Positions 59,655-64,000 of a stretch of 64,000 nt of DNA are shown here, one piece after another. The stretch is from JBEIFW01 sp046081125 (GTDB lineage Bacteria; Actinomycetota; Acidimicrobiia; Acidimicrobiales; Ilumatobacteraceae): contig JBJTVH010000004.1 of NCBI GenBank assembly GCA_046081125.1, forward strand, positions 62,001-126,000. Direction: 5' to 3'. How positions within the stretch are numbered: position 1 is the stretch's first letter; each line of letters begins with the position of its first letter. A program made the position numbers and the translations under genes. A model generated the notes under the pieces. That model was not told the origin of the DNA. It did no database searches and saw nothing but the letters and a program-made list of their open reading frames with translations.

Positions 59655-59921
59655 TCAGGCGGTCGCAGTGCGGCGCACGTTGAGAGCCCGCTGCCGGCGG
59701 ATCCGACGGCGCTCTCGCTCCGACAGCCCGCCCCAGATCCCGAACTTCTCGCCGTTCGCAAGGGCGAACTCGAGACACTCGGAGCGTACGGCACAGGCTC
59801 GGCACACCGCTTTCGCCTCACGGGTGGACGCGCCACGCTCGGGGAAGAAGAGGTCGGGATCGACCCCGAGGCAGTTTGCCTCGTCCTGCCACTGGGCTTC
59901 GTTGTGATCGTCGTAGCGCAT
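59655..59921 (-). CDS. WhiB-family regulator, WhiB2-like
   Basis: 88 residues. Cys in ANCLGVDPDLFFPERG, then AVCRACAVRSECLEFAL, then KFGIWGGLSERERRRIRRQRA. The GVDPDLFFPERGASTREAK stretch is closest to WhiB2/WhmD, needed for septation in actinobacteria. ATG 59921 has GGAGGAGG eight bases upstream. About 240 bp of leader or promoter DNA separates it from the VWA gene's stop. Confidence 0.92.
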   Translation of the reverse strand: MRYDDHNEAQWQDEANCLGVDPDLFFPERGASTREAKAVCRACAVRSECLEFALANGEKFGIWGGLSERERRRIRRQRALNVRRTATA

Positions 59922-60165
59922 CGTCGCCGCCTCCTCCGGAACCGCCTACGGGCTGCCGGTCGGCATGGGATCCGGTTGATCACCGTTTCCCACACCTCTG
60001 TAGTTACAACGATGTCATTCTGCGCATAGCACAGGAGTTTCTGCAAGGGGTGGATTCATCTTCTGCGCGAGCTCAACCACGATTCGCGCGTAGGCCCTGC
60101 CTGGGAGCAGCCCCGGCGTCGCTCCAAGGGCCGCTCGGGTCGCCAACAGCAACGTGCGGGCGGGA
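59922..60165. other. Intergenic region, whiB2-like promoter side
   Basis: About 244 bp with locally lower GC around 60001-60050. It should contain the promoter and leader of the WhiB2-like gene on the minus strand and the 3' region of the VWA gene. No ORF or hairpin of note was seen. Confidence 0.5.
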
Positions 60166-62181
60166 CTAGGCCCCTCGGCGGTTCCCCCGGCGGCTGAGCG
60201 AACGCTTGTGCTCGATGAAATCGACGAGTACGTAGTCGCCCAGGTTTTCCGGGGTCGTGTAGAACGCCCGCCCCCGGTTCATCTTGGTGATCTTCTCGAC
60301 GAAGGCCTTGAGGTAGGCATTGGCGTCGAGCATGAAGGTGTTGATCCGGATGCCGTCCCGCGTGCAGCGCTGCACCTCTCGCAGGGTGGCCTGCACCGTC
60401 TCGGGCACGGGCGGGTACGAGAAGAACACCTCGCCGTCGGGTTCGATGTGGGCGGTCGGCTCGCCGTCGGTGATCATGATGATCTGCTTGGTGCCGGTCT
60501 GACGCGCCAGCAGCTGCCGGCTGAGCAGGAAGGCGTGCTGCATGTTCGTGCCGTACACGAAGTCCCACGACACCTCGGGGAGCTGTTCGGCCTTCAGGAT
60601 CCTGGCCACCTCCGAGAAGCCGACGATGCCGAGGTAGTCACGCGGGAACTGTGTGGAGATGAGCGAGTGCAGTGCCATCGCCACCTTCTTCGCCGGGAGG
60701 AAGTTGTCCCGCATCGGCATCGACAACGACAAGTCGAGCATCAGCACCGTCGAGGACCGCGTGAGCACCTCGGTTCGCTCGATCTCGAAATCCTCCGACG
60801 ACAGCCGAACCGGCGTGCCCGAACCTTGCCGGGTGATCGCGTTGCGGATCGTGCGGTGCAGGTCAAGGTTGAACGGGTCGCCGAACTCGTAGGGCTTCGA
60901 GTCGTAGGTGCGCTCGTGGCCAATACCCGTACGGGCGATCTGGTGGCCGCCCATCTTGTCCTTGGTGAGTTTGGCGAACAGATCTTCGAGCGCATTCGCA
61001 CCGATCTTGCGGATGCCTCGAGGGGTGAGCTCGTAGCGGCCTTCCTTGTTTTCGATCAGCCCGGCGTTCTCGAGCATCTTCGCCAGTTCGGCGAGCCGCT
61101 CGAGCGACCGCGCCGCATCGTCGCCCAGCAGATCGGAGACCTTGTCGAGGTCGGCTTCGGCGAGGGCACCGGGGTTGGTTGCGCCCCGCAACAGCTGCTC
61201 GAGCTGATCCATGTCGCCGAGCTGGTCGAAGAGCTGGGCGGCCTCGGCGAACCCGAGCGGATCCTGACCTGAGAAGTCGTAGCGCTGCTCCCATCCCATC
61301 TTCGGGAACAGGCCGCGGAGGTGCTCGCCGAGCTGCTGGACCTGCCAGTTGAGATCCATGTCCTGCAGGAGCTGCTCGCTCAGGCCCTGAAGTTGGGCGC
61401 GCTGCTCGGGCGTCATCGAGTTGAGCATCCGCTGCATGTTCGCCATGCGCTGGGCCATCACCTCGAGCAGCTCGTCGAGGTTCTGCGGGTTCTCGGGGAA
61501 GAAGTCCCCGAAGCGCTGCATGAACTCCTCGAAGCCCGGGTCCTCACCCCGGGACCGCTTGTCGAGCATCTCGTTGAGGCTCGACATCATGTCCTTCATC
61601 CGCTGCATCTGGGCTTCGTCGATGTTCTGCATCGCGCCGGCCATCTGGTTGACGTACTGCTGCATCAGCTGCTGGCGCAGCCGGTCGAGCAGCTCCTCGA
61701 ACCGTTGCTGGGCCTCGGCGGAGGTGAAGTCGTACTGCTGGAGCTCGCGCACCTGCCCGGCCAGGTCGGGCGGGAGCATGTCGAGTTGGAACTGCTTGTC
61801 GTCGGCGGTCTGGCGGCCCAGCTCCTGCTGACGCGGATCGGGGGAGGCGGCGGCCTCCTGACGGCGCTGGTCGAGGGACTGACGCTCGGCGTCCACCACG
61901 TCGCGCAGCTCTTGGGCGATGTCGTCGTACACCCCGCCGAGGTCGTGGCGCTCGAGGGTGTCCTGGCGCTTGCGCCGCAGCTTCTCCATCAGCTCGCGGA
62001 TCCCCTGGAGCTTCTCGCCGTTCCGATCCTTGAAGCCGTTCTGCATCATGCGGCGCAGCGCATTGTTGAGATCGCCGTGGTAAAGCAGGTCGTCGGTGAT
62101 CTCGTCGAGGATGGCGTCAGCATCGAGGTCGAACCCCTTCTGGGTTCCGTCCCAACGGGAATACGTAAAGCGAAGCGCCAT
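60166..62181 (-). CDS. VWA-domain protein of unknown function
   Basis: 671 residues. The first 430 are strongly helical, rich in Gln, Met, Leu and charged residues (for example QRMKDMMSSLNEMLDK), like coiled coils. The C-terminal VWA domain (about 475-660) begins STVLMLDLSLSMPM (MIDAS DxSxS), with TDGEPTAH as its second loop. Homologues in actinobacteria are annotated VWA or hypothetical; a MoxR-type ATPase, the usual partner, is not in the window. No signal peptide. ATG with TAGCCT six bases upstream. Confidence 0.8.
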   Translation of the reverse strand: MALRFTYSRWDGTQKGFDLDADAILDEITDDLLYHGDLNNALRRMMQNGFKDRNGEKLQGIRELMEKLRRKRQDTLERHDLGGVYDDIAQELRDVVDAERQSLDQRRQEAAASPDPRQQELGRQTADDKQFQLDMLPPDLAGQVRELQQYDFTSAEAQQRFEELLDRLRQQLMQQYVNQMAGAMQNIDEAQMQRMKDMMSSLNEMLDKRSRGEDPGFEEFMQRFGDFFPENPQNLDELLEVMAQRMANMQRMLNSMTPEQRAQLQGLSEQLLQDMDLNWQVQQLGEHLRGLFPKMGWEQRYDFSGQDPLGFAEAAQLFDQLGDMDQLEQLLRGATNPGALAEADLDKVSDLLGDDAARSLERLAELAKMLENAGLIENKEGRYELTPRGIRKIGANALEDLFAKLTKDKMGGHQIARTGIGHERTYDSKPYEFGDPFNLDLHRTIRNAITRQGSGTPVRLSSEDFEIERTEVLTRSSTVLMLDLSLSMPMRDNFLPAKKVAMALHSLISTQFPRDYLGIVGFSEVARILKAEQLPEVSWDFVYGTNMQHAFLLSRQLLARQTGTKQIIMITDGEPTAHIEPDGEVFFSYPPVPETVQATLREVQRCTRDGIRINTFMLDANAYLKAFVEKITKMNRGRAFYTTPENLGDYVLVDFIEHKRSLSRRGNRRGA

Positions 62182-62187
62182 GGCGGG

Positions 62188-62193
62188 AGGCTA
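62188..62193 (-). promoter_or_regulatory. Putative -10 box of the VWA gene
   Basis: Minus-strand TAGCCT, six bases, ATG 62181. Confidence 0.45.
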
Positions 62194-62219
62194 CCCCCCC
62201 ATCCGAGGAGCCGGAACGC

Positions 62220-63596
62220 TCAGCTGCCGATGGCCTGCAGGACGTTCCCGGCCGGCAGATTCGGCGCATCGAAGAACGCAAAGAACTCCCGCGTCGAGCC
62301 CTTCAGGTACCGGGCCCGATCGCCGCCCATCCGGCGATCGAGCAAGGCCGGGGTGATCTGCCCGTCAGGGCCATGCGCGTACGTGAAGAACGTCGGCCAG
62401 GTGCCGTTGATGTCGAGCTGCATGGCCCGGACGCACCCCATCGATGCGAGCACGTCGGACAGCATGATGGCGTCCACCTTGCCAACGGCGCCGTACATGA
62501 GGCGCCCGTCGGCGAGCACGCAGACCGACGAGCGCAGCACGAACATCTGGTTGCCGAAGTCGGCGCCCCACCAGACACCCTTGCTGTCGCGCACCATCGG
62601 CTTGCCCCCGTCGACGAGGAGCGGGAGGTTCTGCCGGAACGACACCCAGGTGCCGTCATCGACGAGGTCACGTCCGAACGCTCCGACCGTCGCCTTGCCG
62701 TTGCGGTCGACGGCGAGGGTGGCCTCCCCGTCGAGCAGCGGCCGCACGACCCGACCCTCGGTCTTGTAGCCACCCTTGATGTGCTCGAAGCGGAAACCGC
62801 CGTTGAACGCCGCAATGACCATCGGCTGCAGTTCGGCCGGCACCTTGTTGCCCAGGCCCCAATCCTTGCCCCCGGGAACGTCCGAGCCGTTGAACATTCC
62901 GACGCGGACGTGCCGCTGATCGATCACGGCGAAGCTTCCGATCACCGACGGGTACGCCGTCGACGGACGCCACGACGTGGCCCACACGGCCGGGTGGCCA
63001 CCAGCCGACGCAACGGGTACCCAAACACCTTCACCCTCGAGCGCCGGACCGACGACGGGCGCCAGGTCGCCCGGGCGCGCCGGCGGCGGGGGGACCGTGG
63101 TCGGGGGGACCGTCGGCGCCACCGTCGTCACCGACACTTGCGTAACCGGGGCCTGCGGTGAGGGCATCGTCGTCGCCGGCGCCGTGGTCGGCACCGCCGT
63201 CGTGGTCGCCGGGGTCGCCGGAGCCGTCGTCTCGATGGGCGGCGGCGTCACCGGCACGGTGAGCGCCAGTTCGTCGGCCGGCCGGGTCGACGGTGGCTCG
63301 GAGAAGACCCATCGCTCGACGGCGTCGACGAGCCGACCGAAGCCGTGATTGCGGGCCCAGGTGACCGCGCGCTGTTCCACCGTGTCGCCGTTCGGGGTGG
63401 TCACGAACGACACGAGCGACGAACCGAGCCCGCCGATTACCAGCGCAGCGAGACCGACGATCAACTGGGCGACCGACCGCCGGCGTCGCCAACCGGCGCG
63501 CTGCCATCGGCGGACAGGTCCGGCCAGCCGTGACCGGTCTGCGCCCGCAGCGGTATTCGCCCGATCGAGTTCGACCGTCGACACGACAACCCCCAC
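62220..63596 (-). CDS. Exported phosphodiester glycosidase-family (NAGPA-like) protein
   Basis: 458 residues. One membrane or signal segment (about 43-62), a Thr/Pro/Val linker (about 110-175), then a NAGPA/DUF2233 domain (about 200-455): MVIAAFNGGFRFEHIKGGYKTEG, TLAVDRNGKATVGAFG, FRQNLPLLVDGGKPM and CVRAMQLDINGTWPTFFTY, near the C-terminus. Some relatives split GlcNAc phosphodiesters in wall polymers. GTG 63596 or GTG 63584 (after GGGGG) could start it. Confidence 0.8.
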   Translation of the reverse strand: MGVVVSTVELDRANTAAGADRSRLAGPVRRWQRAGWRRRRSVAQLIVGLAALVIGGLGSSLVSFVTTPNGDTVEQRAVTWARNHGFGRLVDAVERWVFSEPPSTRPADELALTVPVTPPPIETTAPATPATTTAVPTTAPATTMPSPQAPVTQVSVTTVAPTVPPTTVPPPPARPGDLAPVVGPALEGEGVWVPVASAGGHPAVWATSWRPSTAYPSVIGSFAVIDQRHVRVGMFNGSDVPGGKDWGLGNKVPAELQPMVIAAFNGGFRFEHIKGGYKTEGRVVRPLLDGEATLAVDRNGKATVGAFGRDLVDDGTWVSFRQNLPLLVDGGKPMVRDSKGVWWGADFGNQMFVLRSSVCVLADGRLMYGAVGKVDAIMLSDVLASMGCVRAMQLDINGTWPTFFTYAHGPDGQITPALLDRRMGGDRARYLKGSTREFFAFFDAPNLPAGNVLQAIGS

Positions 63597-63687
63597 TCGA
63601 AATTCGTGCGTAAACCTTTACCCTAGCGGCTGCCATCGGTATGGGCACACCGCCTTGCCCCCCCGATCACCTAGCCTATGGGACGTC

Positions 63688-64000
63688 ATGCGCGTACCCC
63701 GCACGTTCGTGTTCGTGGACCTTGGTGGCTTCACGAATTACACCGCAAGTCACGGCGACGACGCTGCTGGCGCGATCCTGTCCACCTTCCGGGCGATCGC
63801 CCGAGAGGTCGCTTCCGAGCGAGGGGTGCGCATTGCGAAGTGGCTCGGCGACGGCTGCATGATCGTTGCGGTCGATCAGCCCGACGCCGTCGCCGCCACC
63901 CTGGAGCTCGAACACCGGTGCCGTCGAGCCGTTCGGCCGCTCAACCTGCGCGCCGGGCTCGCCACCGGCTACGCGCTGCTGTTCGAGGGCGACGACTACA
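63688..64000 (+). CDS. Class III adenylate/guanylate cyclase domain protein, cut by window edge
   Basis: The first 104 residues are visible: TFVFVDLGGFTNYTASHGDD has the metal-binding Asp of the class III cyclase, and VRIAKWLGDGCMIV the strand pair and second Asp with the Lys of substrate selection; LRAGLATGYALLF is next. The remainder lies beyond 64000. Divergent from the NAGPA-like gene. ATG 63688; TAGCCT lies ten bases upstream. Confidence 0.85.
   Translation, partial: MRVPRTFVFVDLGGFTNYTASHGDDAAGAILSTFRAIAREVASERGVRIAKWLGDGCMIVAVDQPDAVAATLELEHRCRRAVRPLNLRAGLATGYALLFEGDDY

Noticed and set aside
1..64000. tRNA, rRNA, insertion sequences and prophage genes
   Set aside because: None was recognised: no cloverleaf-like sequences, transposase or integrase motifs, or terminal inverted repeats were seen by eye. 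A covariance-model scan could still find small RNAs.

Overview
The window is very GC-rich throughout, has almost no non-coding DNA and carries the marks of an actinobacterium: two WhiB-type iron-sulphur proteins, a SenX3/RegX3 phosphate two-component pair, a sigE-rseA-htrA-tat neighbourhood, a putative F420-type (LLM class) oxidoreductase and many GTG starts. Ala/Thr linkers in the lipoproteins, the repeat-bearing SGNH protein and frequent leaderless starts suggest class Acidimicrobiia (Ilumatobacter-like); that placement is inference. No rRNA, tRNA, CRISPR array, transposase or prophage gene was recognised.

1-31 kb is mixed chromosomal core: partial leuB, greA, a hydrolase, a 1223-residue EAL/PAS/GAF/GGDEF protein whose catalytic signatures look lost, an ABC1-type kinase, an LLM oxidoreductase and a RecB-type nuclease. 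Then come an alpha-fucosidase, galK with a GH36 alpha-galactosidase and a ferredoxin, an ATPase-like protein without Walker A, and oligopeptidase B. The standout of this part is at 18.86-20.86 kb: a thioredoxin-fold protein followed by a UGSC-family selenoprotein whose in-frame TGA (codon 92) is followed by a perfect 7-bp hairpin fitting a bacterial SECIS. Two SGNH hydrolases, mutY, a MaoC protein, a flippase-like membrane protein, mnmA with its cysteine desulfurase, a methyltransferase, galT and a lipoprotein-like gene follow.

31-56.3 kb is a phosphorus-acquisition island. A plus-strand operon with overlapping genes encodes the C-P lyase (phnGHIJKLM) and ends in a PhnZ-like HD oxygenase. It converges on a minus-strand phnD-phnC-phnE transporter, with a fused double PhnE. 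A short degraded stretch with the tail of a MalK-type ATPase follows, then pstS-pstC-pstA-pstB-phoU-senX3-regX3, then sppA, CYTH/CHAD-ppk1, an FAD oxidoreductase/phosphonatase-like pair and an unknown small protein. Phased 11-bp repeats resembling GTTCACC (PHO-box type, expected RegX3 targets) precede pstS, phnD, the FAD oxidoreductase and the unknown protein, and weakly phnG. The encoded regulators, transporters, C-P cleaving enzymes and polyphosphate synthesis would form one phosphate-starvation response.

56.3-64 kb holds htrA, a whiB, rseA-like anti-sigma, sigE-like sigma, tatA, a second whiB, a VWA protein, a secreted phosphodiester-glycosidase-family protein and the start of a class III nucleotide cyclase.

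A recurring feature is a -10-like hexamer TAnnnT ending 6-8 bases before a start codon, with no ribosome binding site: leaderless transcription appears common for first genes, while starts inside operons overlap (ATGA, GTGA) or have a Shine-Dalgarno.
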